Positions 7,806 through 16,980 of a stretch of 64,000 bases of DNA are shown here, piece after piece. Numbering within the stretch: the stretch's first letter is position 1; each line of letters starts with the position of its first letter. The stretch is from JAZKAR01 sp040389065 (GTDB lineage: Bacteria > Pseudomonadota > Gammaproteobacteria > Burkholderiales > Casimicrobiaceae). The stretch is taken from contig JAZKAR010000001.1 of assembly GCA_040389065.1 (NCBI GenBank), forward strand, positions 124,001 through 188,000. Reading direction: 5' to 3'. The position numbers were made by a program, and so were the translations under genes. The notes under the pieces are model-generated. The model did no database searches, was not told the origin of the DNA, and worked only from the letters and a program-made list of their open reading frames with translations.

Positions 7806-9941
7806 TTATTTCAATCGATAATTTAAAAGATGTAGATCTTTATCCTTAATTCCTCCTCCTTGTCCATATTTTCCGTAAGGGTAACCAATAATAAAGTATA
7901 AGGTACCTTTCTGCTCAAAATCTTGAATTGATAAATTTAGCTCACCTTTTTTCAAGCCCAATCCAACTAATTCTGCTTTTTGACCAAATGGAGTATAAGC
8001 CAATACAGCTCCCGGTGACCTAGAATAGGTTTCTTTTGTATCCCATTTTATAACAATATCTCCCCCACGTTTTTGATATATTTTACCCATGAAAGGATTC
8101 TCTATTAAACCATAGGGTGGCTCTATATCCTTAGCAAACATTTTATTAATAAATAGTTTGGGAGTCTTGGGATTCTCAGGAAAGTCAAAAAAACTTGTCA
8201 CCCCTGATAGCAAATCACTATTATCGTTAGCAATAAAAAGCTCGATAATTCTATTTTCACTTTCAGTTGCAAACTTATTATTTGCTCCTTCAAAAACAAT
8301 TGCATGTGGACTTTTATCATTTTTATTAATAAGTTGCTTTAAACCACCACGATTTTTCCATCTTACGTTAGGGATTTCTTTAGTTACTCCTCTAACCAAT
8401 GCTCGCTTAGTAGCTTCAATTTCAAGGGTTGCTTGAATGGCTGGCCCCCATGCAAGACCATTTGTTCGATAAAATGCTGCCGTATTGGCGCTAGGACTAT
8501 ATAAGAAAGGTTCATTTACAGTCTTCTCAGTCATATTTTTAAGCGCTTTTAAATAATAGTAAGGATGTGCAAATTTTCCATCTTTACATGTACTTAAAAG
8601 ATCTACATTATTATTAGGTGAGTTTAAAATATAATTATCATTATCTTTCCATTCGAATGTCCAATACCTACGTTCCCAACGATAATTTTCCATAGGCTCA
8701 ATCGTCAATGTCTCGCCTTCATCTTCTACCTGTATACCTTTCGTAATATCTGTAAATAAAGGCCACTGCGATGATTTTATACTTTGCTCGCGCTGTTCTC
8801 TAGAAAGCTTACACTCTGGCGAAATACCTAAGCCTAATACATGACCAAATTGCTGCGCTAAATTATGCTCCCAATTAATATCAGAAAGTACTACTGACTG
8901 CATAGATTGCGCCGCCCCTGCAGGTATAGGTAAAAATAAAACTTGCGGATTAGTTGCCCATGTATACATTCTTGTTGTATTAAACTCTCTCGATAGCTCT
9001 AAGATTAAATCAAAATAAGCAGTTTTTAACGTTTCTTGTTCAGGTGCTTTCTCCGCTTGGTCTGCAAGTTTTTTCAAATCATTATTGCCCAATGTATCAA
9101 TCATTAAAGGGCGCAGTATCTTTCTAATTTTTATCTCGCCTAAGGGCCAGTATTTTTTTAATACTCGGATAATTTGCTCATCTGAAGGTAATTTTGCCTC
9201 TATATTTCCTATTTTTCCTTGGTAAAGATCAATAGTTATTGGAGAAATTTGAGATGAAACAGTAAAACTATCCTCATATCTGGAACTCGTTAAGGCAGAC
9301 TCTCCTTTAGGAATTGTTTCAAGCATCACTCTATATTGACCTGGCTTAACATGTTGCGCAGGAATTTTAAAAAGATAAGCCTGATTAAAATAGCTTCGAG
9401 CATAATCTATAGATTGTGCGGTGTTTTCAGGCATGCCTGGTAAACCTCCGGTTGCAGGAATACGAACCGAAAATCTTATATTGTCTGGCCCTTCTATTAA
9501 TACCTTCAAGTCTGGTGCCAACGTATTACTAACAGAAGCATAAGGGTGGGCTCTAATTAATAAATCGCGCCCTTCAATTAAAGAAAAATTAGGGTCTTGC
9601 TTTTGCATAATATAATTTTGTATATATTCAATTTTATCAAACTTGAGCTCTACTCTACGTTGCGTAAATGCTAAATCTTTATTATCATCTTTTTTTTCTT
9701 TTTTCTCTGAAGCTTGAACATCAATAAATTTCGTTCCAACAAAACCTGGTTTATACGGAAATTCTAATTCTAGATTTTTAGCCTTTATACCTAAAACATG
9801 CTCATAATCTTTACTATCAGTCTCTATACCGCCCTTTATTTCAGAGACATCAATATGATTATCACAGCCTATTACTAAAAAACATATGAAATATACTAAT
9901 CGATATTTAATTCGTTCAATAGTAATGTTGGCCATGATCAT
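7806..9941 (-). CDS. Large lipoprotein of unknown function in the pilTU operon, with a degenerate metzincin motif
   Basis: A 711-residue protein with a short hydrophobic leader and a lipobox (VIGC, Cys26), so it is probably a lipid-anchored envelope protein. I do not recognise a named family. Around 362-373 it reads AQQFGHVLGLGI, which looks like the HExxHxxGxxH zinc site of metzincin proteases with the first His and the catalytic Glu replaced by Ala and Gln. The residues before it contain two likely beta-rich domains (about 95-235). The start overlaps the pilU stop by four bases, so it is translationally coupled to pilU, and a role in pilus-linked adhesion or secretion is possible. Met3 is an equally good start. 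Confidence 0.7.
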   Translation of the reverse strand: MIMANITIERIKYRLVYFICFLVIGCDNHIDVSEIKGGIETDSKDYEHVLGIKAKNLELEFPYKPGFVGTKFIDVQASEKKEKKDDNKDLAFTQRRVELKFDKIEYIQNYIMQKQDPNFSLIEGRDLLIRAHPYASVSNTLAPDLKVLIEGPDNIRFSVRIPATGGLPGMPENTAQSIDYARSYFNQAYLFKIPAQHVKPGQYRVMLETIPKGESALTSSRYEDSFTVSSQISPITIDLYQGKIGNIEAKLPSDEQIIRVLKKYWPLGEIKIRKILRPLMIDTLGNNDLKKLADQAEKAPEQETLKTAYFDLILELSREFNTTRMYTWATNPQVLFLPIPAGAAQSMQSVVLSDINWEHNLAQQFGHVLGLGISPECKLSREQREQSIKSSQWPLFTDITKGIQVEDEGETLTIEPMENYRWERRYWTFEWKDNDNYILNSPNNNVDLLSTCKDGKFAHPYYYLKALKNMTEKTVNEPFLYSPSANTAAFYRTNGLAWGPAIQATLEIEATKRALVRGVTKEIPNVRWKNRGGLKQLINKNDKSPHAIVFEGANNKFATESENRIIELFIANDNSDLLSGVTSFFDFPENPKTPKLFINKMFAKDIEPPYGLIENPFMGKIYQKRGGDIVIKWDTKETYSRSPGAVLAYTPFGQKAELVGLGLKKGELNLSIQDFEQKGTLYFIIGYPYGKYGQGGGIKDKDLHLLNYRLK

Positions 9942-11080
9942 TCACCACTAATGCTTAAATGTTTTAAACCAGATAAAATGTCTTTATCTTTACTATGCTT
10001 ACTATATAATTTTATTTGCAGACGCAAATCATTTACAGAATCTGCGTTACGTAATGCATCCTCATAATTAATTTTTTCTGCTTCAAATAATTCAAATAAC
10101 GCCTGATCAAACGTCTGCATTCCAATTTCTCGTGATTTTTTCATTACTTCTTTAATTTCATGGATTTCTCCTTTGAAAATTAATTCAGAAATCAAAGGCG
10201 AATTAAGCAATATTTCGACAGCAGGCACACGTCCCTTACCAGATTTATGAGGAACTAAACGTTGAGAAACAAATGCTTTTACGTTTAAAGATAAATCCAT
10301 TAATAGCTGTTGCCGACGCTCTTCTGGAAATAAATTTATAATCCTATCTATAGCTTGATTAGAATTATTTGCATGAAGTGTTGCAATACATAAATGCCCT
10401 GTCTCAGCGAAAGCAATCGCATAATCCATCGTTTCACGATCACGAATTTCACCAATTAAAATTACATCTGGTGCCTGTCGCAACGTATTTTTTAATGCAA
10501 TATGCCATGACTCAGTATCTACACCAACTTCACGATGTGTGATAATGCAATTCTGATGATGATGCACAAATTCTACTGGATCTTCAATAGTAATAATATG
10601 CCCACGGCTATTACGATTTCTATAATCGATTAGAGAGGCCATTGAGGTTGATTTTCCTGAACCTGTTGCTCCTACAAACAACACCAATCCTCTCTTTGAC
10701 ATAATCACATCTCGTAATACTGGAGGTAAATCTAATGATTCAAAAGATGGAATAACATCAGCAATAAGTCTTAACACCATGCCTACTTGTGCTTGCTGCA
10801 TAAAAGCATTAACACGAAAACGTCCAATTCCTGGTGGATTAATAGCAAAATTTAGCTCTTTATGACTTTCAAATTCTGCAGCCTGTTTATCATTCATGAC
10901 TGAACGCGCTAACGCTAATGTATGCGCAGCATTTAAAACCTGCCGTGAAACTGGCGTAACCTGCCCATCAACTTTTATGGCCGGAGGAAAATCAACCGTA
11001 ATAAATAAATCTGAAGCTTTTTGATCAATTACAATTTTTAAAAGCTCATGCATAAACTGGGAAGCCTGTTCACGTTCCAT
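9938..11080 (-). CDS. pilU: Type IV pilus retraction ATPase PilU
   Basis: A 380-residue secretion-type ATPase of the PilT family. The Walker A motif GATGSGKST is at 137-145, and the Asp box and Walker B (VILIGEIRD) and the His box follow in order. The N-terminus (SDLFITVDFPPAIKVDGQ) and the longer acidic C-terminus distinguish it from PilT and fit PilU, the accessory retraction motor. A good ribosome site (AAAGGGGG) precedes the ATG at 11080. It follows pilT by 39 bases and overlaps the lipoprotein gene downstream, giving a pilT-pilU-lipoprotein operon. Confidence 0.92.
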   Translation of the reverse strand: MEREQASQFMHELLKIVIDQKASDLFITVDFPPAIKVDGQVTPVSRQVLNAAHTLALARSVMNDKQAAEFESHKELNFAINPPGIGRFRVNAFMQQAQVGMVLRLIADVIPSFESLDLPPVLRDVIMSKRGLVLFVGATGSGKSTSMASLIDYRNRNSRGHIITIEDPVEFVHHHQNCIITHREVGVDTESWHIALKNTLRQAPDVILIGEIRDRETMDYAIAFAETGHLCIATLHANNSNQAIDRIINLFPEERRQQLLMDLSLNVKAFVSQRLVPHKSGKGRVPAVEILLNSPLISELIFKGEIHEIKEVMKKSREIGMQTFDQALFELFEAEKINYEDALRNADSVNDLRLQIKLYSKHSKDKDILSGLKHLSISGE

Positions 11081-11119
11081 GGCACAACCCCCTTTTACAA
11101 TATTTTTATAATTAAAATA

Positions 11120-12166
11120 CTAACCGCCCGGAAATAAATCTTTATTTACAGCGCGCATTTTTGCTTCTGTAACATGTATCTGATTTCTTCTTACCAGATC
11201 TTGCAAACATTGATCCAATGTTTGCATTCCAACTGCCTGGCTGGTTTGAATAGTTGAATACATTTGGGCAATTTTATTTTCCCGTATTAAATTACGGATA
11301 GCTGGCGTACCAATCATAATTTCATGCGCTGCTATACGTCCTTGACCATCTTTGGTTTTAAGCAGTGTTTGAGAAATAACTGCTTGTAAAGATTCTGAAA
11401 GCATTGCTCTTACCATATCTTTTTCTGCAGCAGGAAACACATCAATAATACGGTCAATTGTTTTAGCGGCTGAACTTGTATGTAGCGTTCCAAACACCAA
11501 ATGTCCTGTTTCTGCCGCTGTAAGCGCCAATCGAATTGTTTCTAAATCTCGCATTTCACCAATTAGCACGGCATCTGGATCTTCACGTAAGGCAGCTTTT
11601 AATGCGTTAGCAAATGATTTAGTATGCTGATGTAATTCACGCTGATTAATTAAGCATCGCTTGCTTTCATGTACAAACTCGATTGGATCTTCAACGGTTA
11701 AAATGTGACCATAATCTGTCTCATTAAGGTGATTGACCATCGCTGCTAGCGTTGTTGATTTACCTGATCCTGTTGGGCCGGTTACTAGCACTAACCCTCT
11801 TGGTTTTAATGCAAGATCTTGGAATACTTTTGGCGTATTCAGTTGCTCTAAGCTTAATACTACCGATGGAATTGTACGAAATACGGCAGATGCTCCTCTT
11901 TGTTGCACAAAAGCATTTACCCGAAAACGAGCTACATTAGGTAATTCAAAAGCGAAATCACACTCAAAAGAATCCTCGTATTGTTTACGCTGCCCATCAT
12001 TCATGATGTCATACACCATTCCATGGACTTCTTTATGCTCCATTGGCGGTAAATTTATTTTTCGCACATCACCATGCACTCGGATCAATGGAGGCAATCC
12101 AGCAGAAAGATGTAAATCTGAAGCTTTATTTTTAACAGCAAATGCCAATAACTCAGCGATATCCAT
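11120..12166 (-). CDS. pilT: Type IV pilus retraction ATPase PilT
   Basis: A 348-residue hexameric retraction motor that powers pilus disassembly, twitching and DNA uptake. The Walker A motif GPTGSGKST is at 130-138, Walker B contains DAVLIGEMRD, and the C-terminal AIRNLIRE motif, which is required for retraction and characteristic of PilT, is intact near residue 290. The start ATG at 12166 has AGGAG seven to eight bases upstream. It is the first gene of the operon and is divergent from yggS. With comEA at 54.8 kb it suggests natural transformation ability. Confidence 0.96.
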   Translation of the reverse strand: MDIAELLAFAVKNKASDLHLSAGLPPLIRVHGDVRKINLPPMEHKEVHGMVYDIMNDGQRKQYEDSFECDFAFELPNVARFRVNAFVQQRGASAVFRTIPSVVLSLEQLNTPKVFQDLALKPRGLVLVTGPTGSGKSTTLAAMVNHLNETDYGHILTVEDPIEFVHESKRCLINQRELHQHTKSFANALKAALREDPDAVLIGEMRDLETIRLALTAAETGHLVFGTLHTSSAAKTIDRIIDVFPAAEKDMVRAMLSESLQAVISQTLLKTKDGQGRIAAHEIMIGTPAIRNLIRENKIAQMYSTIQTSQAVGMQTLDQCLQDLVRRNQIHVTEAKMRAVNKDLFPGG

Positions 12167-12388
12167 GAATAACTCCTGGCAGGAAAACCTAAGAGAAGAG
12201 TGAAGGTAGAATGCAACCTTGCTCTGCTCAACCTTCTCGTTGTGAAAGAGAGTAAATCTAATAACAATGGATCTTGAATAATTTGATATTTATTTCTCTC
12301 TATTTCATTAAGAGAAATAAATCTATCCCAGATCAATGAAAAAAAGAATAAAATATGTCTCCTTCGCAACTTTTGTATCGGCGAAATT

Positions 12389-13096
12389 ATGCAGACTCTG
12401 GAGCAGCGCTGGCATTCCCTTTGGCAACGTATATATAACGCTGCCTTAAGCGCTTACCCTATGGCTTCGCCACCCACTTTACTGGCGGTATCTAAAACAA
12501 TCCCTCCCACCGTTATCGAAGCTGCATATGTTTTAGGACAACGGCATTTTGCAGAAAATTATTTACAAGAAGCCATTGAAAAGCAAAGTTTTTTAACTGC
12601 GCGCCATCCTGATATCGTATGGCATTTTATAGGCGCCATACAAAGTCGAAAATGCGCCGTCATTGCTCAACATTTTGATTGGGTACATAGCCTAGACCGC
12701 GCTAAGATCGCCTTACTGCTTAATGATGCTCGTACCAATCATTTACCCGCATTAAACGTATGTATTCAAATAAACATTAGCTCTGAAAATAGTAAAAGTG
12801 GTCTTCAGAATCTTGAAGATGCCAAACTTTTATTAGACACCATCAATACCCTTCCCAATCTTCATGCACGTGGGCTTATGGGGATTGCTGCGCCGCATCT
12901 TTCACTTACCAAACAACACGAGCAATTTGCCTATTTACGCCATATTTTTGAAGAGTTAAAACCTTATGCCAGCCCTCATTGGAATGTTTTATCCATGGGA
13001 ATGTCAGATGATTTAGAAGCTGCCATTTCTGAAGGGGCAACGCATCTTCGAATTGGCAGTGCTCTTTTCGGCTCAAGACAAACTCTTTTGAAATAA
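12389..13096 (+). CDS. yggS: YggS/PLPBP-family pyridoxal-phosphate homeostasis protein
   Basis: A 235-residue single-domain PLP-binding barrel. The PLP lysine lies in LLAVSKTIP near residue 36, followed by the family block FAENYLQEA and HFIGAIQSRK, and the C-terminal SMGMSDDLEAAISEGATHLRIGSALFG is almost textbook. The protein buffers free pyridoxal phosphate and has no known catalytic activity. It is divergent from pilT, and the same adjacency is common in beta- and gammaproteobacteria. Confidence 0.95.
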   Translation: MQTLEQRWHSLWQRIYNAALSAYPMASPPTLLAVSKTIPPTVIEAAYVLGQRHFAENYLQEAIEKQSFLTARHPDIVWHFIGAIQSRKCAVIAQHFDWVHSLDRAKIALLLNDARTNHLPALNVCIQINISSENSKSGLQNLEDAKLLLDTINTLPNLHARGLMGIAAPHLSLTKQHEQFAYLRHIFEELKPYASPHWNVLSMGMSDDLEAAISEGATHLRIGSALFGSRQTLLK

Positions 13097-13188
13097 GACT
13101 TCATTTAAAAATTACTTATAAAACAAATATTAGCAAATTATTTTTTAATTTATAAAGCTTAAGTTTCAAAAAAAATAGCCCGTAAGTC

Positions 13189-13217
13189 TTGACGTTTAAG
13201 GCTTGAATGATTAGAAT
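13189..13217 (+). promoter_or_regulatory. Sigma-70 promoter of the tRNA Gly-Cys-Leu cluster
   Basis: TTGACG at 13189-13194 and TAGAAT at 13212-13217 are separated by exactly 17 bases and lie 12 bases before the mature tRNA-Gly 5' end. This is a near-consensus housekeeping promoter in the right place. Confidence 0.82.
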
Positions 13218-13229
13218 GCATTCCATTAC

Positions 13230-13305
<76 letters not shown>

Positions 13306-13312
13306 TATTTTT

Positions 13313-13343
13313 AAAAGGGAAAGCATGGCGCTTTCCCTTTTTT
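13313..13343 (+). terminator. Terminator-like hairpin between tRNA-Gly and tRNA-Cys
   Basis: An 11-base perfect inverted repeat (13313-13323 and 13331-13341) with a seven-base loop, its 3' arm running into six T residues (13338-13343). It has the full shape of an intrinsic terminator, yet lies inside the tRNA cluster and six bases before tRNA-Cys. It may give partial termination, lowering tRNA-Cys/Leu relative to tRNA-Gly, or it may serve as a processing signal. Confidence 0.6.
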
Positions 13344-13348
13344 CTCTA

Positions 13349-13422
13349 GGCGGGATAGCAAAATGGTTATGCAGCGGCCTGCAAAGCCGTCTACGCCGGT
13401 TCGATTCCGGCTCCCGCCTCCA
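13349..13422 (+). tRNA. tRNA-Cys (anticodon GCA)
   Basis: A 74-base cloverleaf with acceptor GGCGGGA pairing with TCCCGCC, discriminator T, and encoded CCA. The anticodon loop CTGCAAA gives GCA, and the T-loop GTTCGATTC is canonical. Confidence 0.97.
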
Positions 13423-13429
13423 AAAAGTA

Positions 13430-13523
13430 GCCCGGGTGGTGAAATTGGTAGACACAGCGGACTTAAAATCCGCCGCTTACCTGAATAAGGGGCGTACCGG
13501 TTCGATTCCGGTTCCGGGCACCA
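13430..13523 (+). tRNA. tRNA-Leu (anticodon TAA)
   Basis: A 94-base class II tRNA with acceptor GCCCGGG pairing with TCCGGGC, a long variable arm, and encoded CCA at 13521-13523. The anticodon loop CTTAAAA gives TAA, which reads the leucine codons TTA and TTG. Confidence 0.96.
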
Positions 13524-13911
13524 ATTCTGCAAAATGCTTGATACAAATGAGCATAGTTTTGCTCATTTGTATCAACATATGTAAATAAAAAATAGTTTTT
13601 ACTCTTAAGCAGCTATATACAGTAGAAGAAAAACTACACATTATATGCACTGCTTTTAATAATCATGAAAAACGACTATCTATTTAAAGTTTTGTAAGTG
13701 ACAATATAGTAAGATTGTTTATAAATGCCTAAACGTATTAATAGCCTATGGTTTTATTAAACAACCTCACAGCGTTACATTATTTTCACTACACAATAAA
13801 TAGGTTCTAAAAAACAACCTTAACTTTATTTAATTACTCATTCAACCTCTATACCTGCGCTTTTACCTTATCTATGGCATAATCACAGGCTGCGCTTGAT
13901 AGATAAACTAT
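13524..13911. other. 388-base gap between tRNA-Leu and pcnB
   Basis: AT-rich intergenic DNA. Its start holds a 16-base perfect inverted repeat (13538-13553 and 13560-13575, six-base loop) that probably ends the tRNA transcript, although no T-run follows. Nothing else is recognisable and no open frame is convincing. Confidence 0.6.
13538..13575. terminator. Perfect 16-bp hairpin after the tRNA cluster
   Basis: Arms 13538-13553 and 13560-13575 are exact inverted copies (starting TTGATACAAATGAGCA) around a six-base loop. It lies 14 bases after tRNA-Leu. It is long but moderate in G+C and lacks a T-run, so it may be a 3' processing or stability hairpin or a Rho-assisted stop. Confidence 0.55.
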
Positions 13912-15243
13912 ATGATTCAGTTGCTATTGCAGTGGTTTCGGCGTAAACGTAACCCGAATGAACCACGTCGGTATCCTTTTTCTTCGCATAAAATTCCGGC
14001 ATCGGCTTTTAGTCCTGCAGCGAGAGAAGTTATTAAAGTCCTCTGTGGAGAGGGTTATGAAGCCTATATTGTGGGTGGCGCAGTACGCGATTTATTGCTT
14101 GGTATTACACCAAAAGATTTTGATATAGCAACTAATGCAACCCCTGAACAAATTAAGCGTTGCTTTCGACGTGCATTTATCATAGGCCGAAGATTCCGTC
14201 TCGTACATGTATCTCTATACCATGAAACTATAGAGGTTTCTACTTTCCGCAGTGCTGCTGATACCGCAGATGCAGAAGGCCGCTTATTATCTGATAACGT
14301 ATATGGTCGACAAGCAGATGATGCTGCCCGTCGCGATTTTTCTGCTAACGCCCTTTATTATGATCTTAATAAACAAATTATTTTAGATTACCATAATGGC
14401 GTACACGATATTCAATCTGGAATGCTTCGATTGATAGGAAATCCTGAGGTTCGCTATCGTGAAGATCCTGTAAGAATGCTGAGAGGTATACGATTAGCGC
14501 AGAAGCTTAAAATCGAATTAGAACCCTCTACAGCAATACCATTAACAAAGCTTTCTAATTTATTAATTTCTATTCCCAAAGCACGTTTATTAGATGAATT
14601 AGAAAAAGTTTTTAATACGGGCCACGCTGCTAATATTTTAAATGCTTTTCACCATCATGGTATTCTCAAATATCTCTGGCCGTCTTTAGATGAAGTGCTT
14701 TCTAATAAACATGATAATCAACTCATTCAAGTTACTCTAAATGAAACTGATTTACGTCTAAGACAAGAAAAAAGCATCTCAACAGCCTTTATTTTAGGTG
14801 CTTTACTGTGGCCATTATTAATTAAACGCTTAAATGGTCAGTCACCTGAAAATATGCGCATAGATACGTTTTATGACGCCATAGAAGAAGCCCTTGAGCA
14901 TGAATGGAGTGACTCATTAGCACTTCCTCGTCGCTATACAACGGTTATAAAAGAAATTTGGCAATTACAAATTCGTTTTACTCAACGAACAGGTCAGCGT
15001 CCGCAACGCTTATTAACGCATCCCCGCTTTAGAGCTGCTTTTGATTTTCTTTCATTACGTGCTCGTAGTTCAGATACCACACCAGAGCTTTTTGAATGGT
15101 GGGAAGCTTTTATGGCGGGAAATGATGAAGAGCGAGAACGTCTTCAAAAAGCACTTATCGAAGAACCGGGTAAAACCAATAAAAAAAGAGTACGCCGGCG
15201 AAAAAAATCTCCAAACGCAAAGCCTGTTACTACTGATGAATAG
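13912..15243 (+). CDS. pcnB: Poly(A) polymerase PcnB
   Basis: A 443-residue nucleotidyltransferase that polyadenylates RNA 3' ends and promotes decay. The head domain has VGGAVRDLLLG and KDFDIATNATPEQIK with the catalytic Asp pair, followed by the GRRFRLVHV block and RMLRGIRLAQKL. The N-terminal leader (HKIPASAFSPAAREVIKVL) and the extended, very basic C-terminus (KKRVRRRKK) mark PcnB and not CCA-adding enzyme. All tRNAs seen here already encode CCA. folK, often its neighbour, lies 10 kb away here. Confidence 0.92.
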   Translation: MIQLLLQWFRRKRNPNEPRRYPFSSHKIPASAFSPAAREVIKVLCGEGYEAYIVGGAVRDLLLGITPKDFDIATNATPEQIKRCFRRAFIIGRRFRLVHVSLYHETIEVSTFRSAADTADAEGRLLSDNVYGRQADDAARRDFSANALYYDLNKQIILDYHNGVHDIQSGMLRLIGNPEVRYREDPVRMLRGIRLAQKLKIELEPSTAIPLTKLSNLLISIPKARLLDELEKVFNTGHAANILNAFHHHGILKYLWPSLDEVLSNKHDNQLIQVTLNETDLRLRQEKSISTAFILGALLWPLLIKRLNGQSPENMRIDTFYDAIEEALEHEWSDSLALPRRYTTVIKEIWQLQIRFTQRTGQRPQRLLTHPRFRAAFDFLSLRARSSDTTPELFEWWEAFMAGNDEERERLQKALIEEPGKTNKKRVRRRKKSPNAKPVTTDE

Positions 15244-15275
15244 TTACAAGTATTCTTATTTCTTCTCTATTTTCA

Positions 15276-16181
15276 TCAATTATATGTTTTGTTCTGCAAA
15301 CGAAATAAATCTATTTGCTTACATATAAACTCTATACCATTTATTAAGTTTGGGCTTGGGCGATGCCAAATATCGGGATTAATAATAATAATAGGGATAT
15401 TTTTTAATAGAGGAACCGTTTCCTGCCAACGCTGCTTAATCATAGTAATAGATTGTTTTTCAGCAAGAATAATTACGTCAGTTTGTCTCTCTAAAATATA
15501 TTTTGGCTTTACCAATGGCGAAGTTAAGAAAAGATTATCGGTAACTGATTCTGCACCGCATATCTTAAATGCTTCACTTAACCAGTGAGATCGATTAAAA
15601 CTTATTAAAGGTTGCCATGCAAATGGATGAAATACCTTAACAATCGGCTTCGCAGCAAAATGATGTTGTAAAACAGCTATTCGAGACTCCCAAGCGTTAA
15701 TCATTCTTTCTTCTTCCCTTGAAGAAATAGGTAGAAAAGGTTTTAATTGTTTAATAAGCGCTGGAATAGCTTTCAAATCTCTAGGCATACTATAAAATAC
15801 TGGCACACCCGAGCGCTCGAGCGCTAGTAACCTTGAGGCTGGGGAAGTGTACCAAACCCAGATAATAGTAGGGTTTAATCGATATAACGTAGGCTGATGA
15901 GGAATTAACGCTGATAAGCGCTGTAGTTTTGATAAAGAATCTACTTCAGGGCTATTTGAATCGATGGCAATTAATCTGTTTTCTAAACCTACTGCCATAA
16001 AGCTTTCTGTTAAATGAGGTGCTAAACTAATCCAACGCTTTCCGTCAGAATCTACAGCAACAAAACGCCCTAAATCATCTTTTAATATAATGGGATAAGC
16101 TACAACATATGAAGCGCTTAAAAACAATAAAAAAGCAATTATTAATCTTAAGTTACTCATTGTTTTCATAAAAACATTCAT
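15276..16181 (-). CDS. BtuF-like periplasmic metal-chelate/cobalamin-binding protein (orphan)
   Basis: 301 residues with a signal peptide (hydrophobic core about 9-27, probable cut after YVVA). The mature part matches the helical-backbone periplasmic binding fold of BtuF-type receptors: ISLAPHLTESFMAVGLENRLIAID, then NPTIIWVWY, a long linker helix and a C-terminal lobe. Such proteins deliver cobalamin or ferric chelates to an ABC importer. No permease or ATPase gene is adjacent, so its partner must be elsewhere or it may have another role. Starts at Met5 or Met8 would also leave a usable signal peptide. The ligand cannot be told from sequence. Confidence 0.72.
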   Translation of the reverse strand: MNVFMKTMSNLRLIIAFLLFLSASYVVAYPIILKDDLGRFVAVDSDGKRWISLAPHLTESFMAVGLENRLIAIDSNSPEVDSLSKLQRLSALIPHQPTLYRLNPTIIWVWYTSPASRLLALERSGVPVFYSMPRDLKAIPALIKQLKPFLPISSREEERMINAWESRIAVLQHHFAAKPIVKVFHPFAWQPLISFNRSHWLSEAFKICGAESVTDNLFLTSPLVKPKYILERQTDVIILAEKQSITMIKQRWQETVPLLKNIPIIIINPDIWHRPSPNLINGIEFICKQIDLFRLQNKTYN

Positions 16182-16216
16182 GTGTTTTTCAATTTAAATC
16201 TTTATTATTTTTTTGA

Positions 16217-16975
16217 TTAAGATTTTATGTCTAAAGAAAATATTCGTCCATTTTCTGTTAGAACAGTATAGCCAGGGGCACGAATCCAATCCGTTAAAAC
16301 CCACCTGGTATAAATTCGATTATTTATACGATATTGATGAGAAGCAGGACGGTGTGTATGCCCATGTATCATGCCCGCTAATTGAGGCTGCTCTGCCCAT
16401 ATTCGCAAGACTGCATCAAGACTTACATCCATTATTCCATCTGCTTTTAGGGCTTTTTCTTGCTGACTGCGTCCTCGAACAGCTTCAATTTCTGCCAAGC
16501 GTTGTTTCAGTGGGAGCGATAAAAAGTTTTTTTGCCACTCTTGGTTTCTTACCATGACACGAAATGATTGATAGCCTACATCAGCTTGACAAAGTGTATC
16601 ACCATGCAATAAATACCATGTTTGCTCAGCGTATTTTAAAATGTGGCCATCCTGTATTAGCCTTAGTTTCGCCAAATTTCGCCAAGTTTCACCCATCAAA
16701 AAGTCATGATTTCCATGTAAGACATAAACGGGAATATTTTGCTGAGAAACTTGCTCAAAGGCTTCTAATAAAGGTTTAAAAAAAACCTCTTCGCCCATTT
16801 CATCGCCAGGCCACGCCGTAAATAAATCACCTAAAATGTATAATGCTGACGCTTTAGAGATAACGGTGTCTAATAAAAAGCGGCGAAAAAGCTCAGTGCG
16901 ATATGGAGCCGTAACTTCTAAATGAACATCAGCTACACACAGTACCGAGCCAGAAGGATAACGCAGGATAGCCAT
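16217..16975 (-). CDS. lpxH: UDP-2,3-diacylglucosamine diphosphatase LpxH
   Basis: A 252-residue calcineurin-type metallophosphoesterase that hydrolyses UDP-2,3-diacylglucosamine to lipid X in lipid A synthesis. Metal motifs are in order: ADVHLE (usually SDLHL in the family), YILGDLFTAWPGDE, LHGNHDFLMGE, LLHGDTLCQAD and GHTHRPA. It lies five bases after ppiB and is probably co-transcribed with it. Confidence 0.92.
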   Translation of the reverse strand: MAILRYPSGSVLCVADVHLEVTAPYRTELFRRFLLDTVISKASALYILGDLFTAWPGDEMGEEVFFKPLLEAFEQVSQQNIPVYVLHGNHDFLMGETWRNLAKLRLIQDGHILKYAEQTWYLLHGDTLCQADVGYQSFRVMVRNQEWQKNFLSLPLKQRLAEIEAVRGRSQQEKALKADGIMDVSLDAVLRIWAEQPQLAGMIHGHTHRPASHQYRINNRIYTRWVLTDWIRAPGYTVLTENGRIFSLDIKS

Positions 16976-16980
16976 TATGT

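Noticed and set aside
12085..12369. 94-residue open frame on the minus strand overlapping the pilT start
   Set aside because: It is out of frame with pilT, has no recognisable motif and is best explained as a chance frame.
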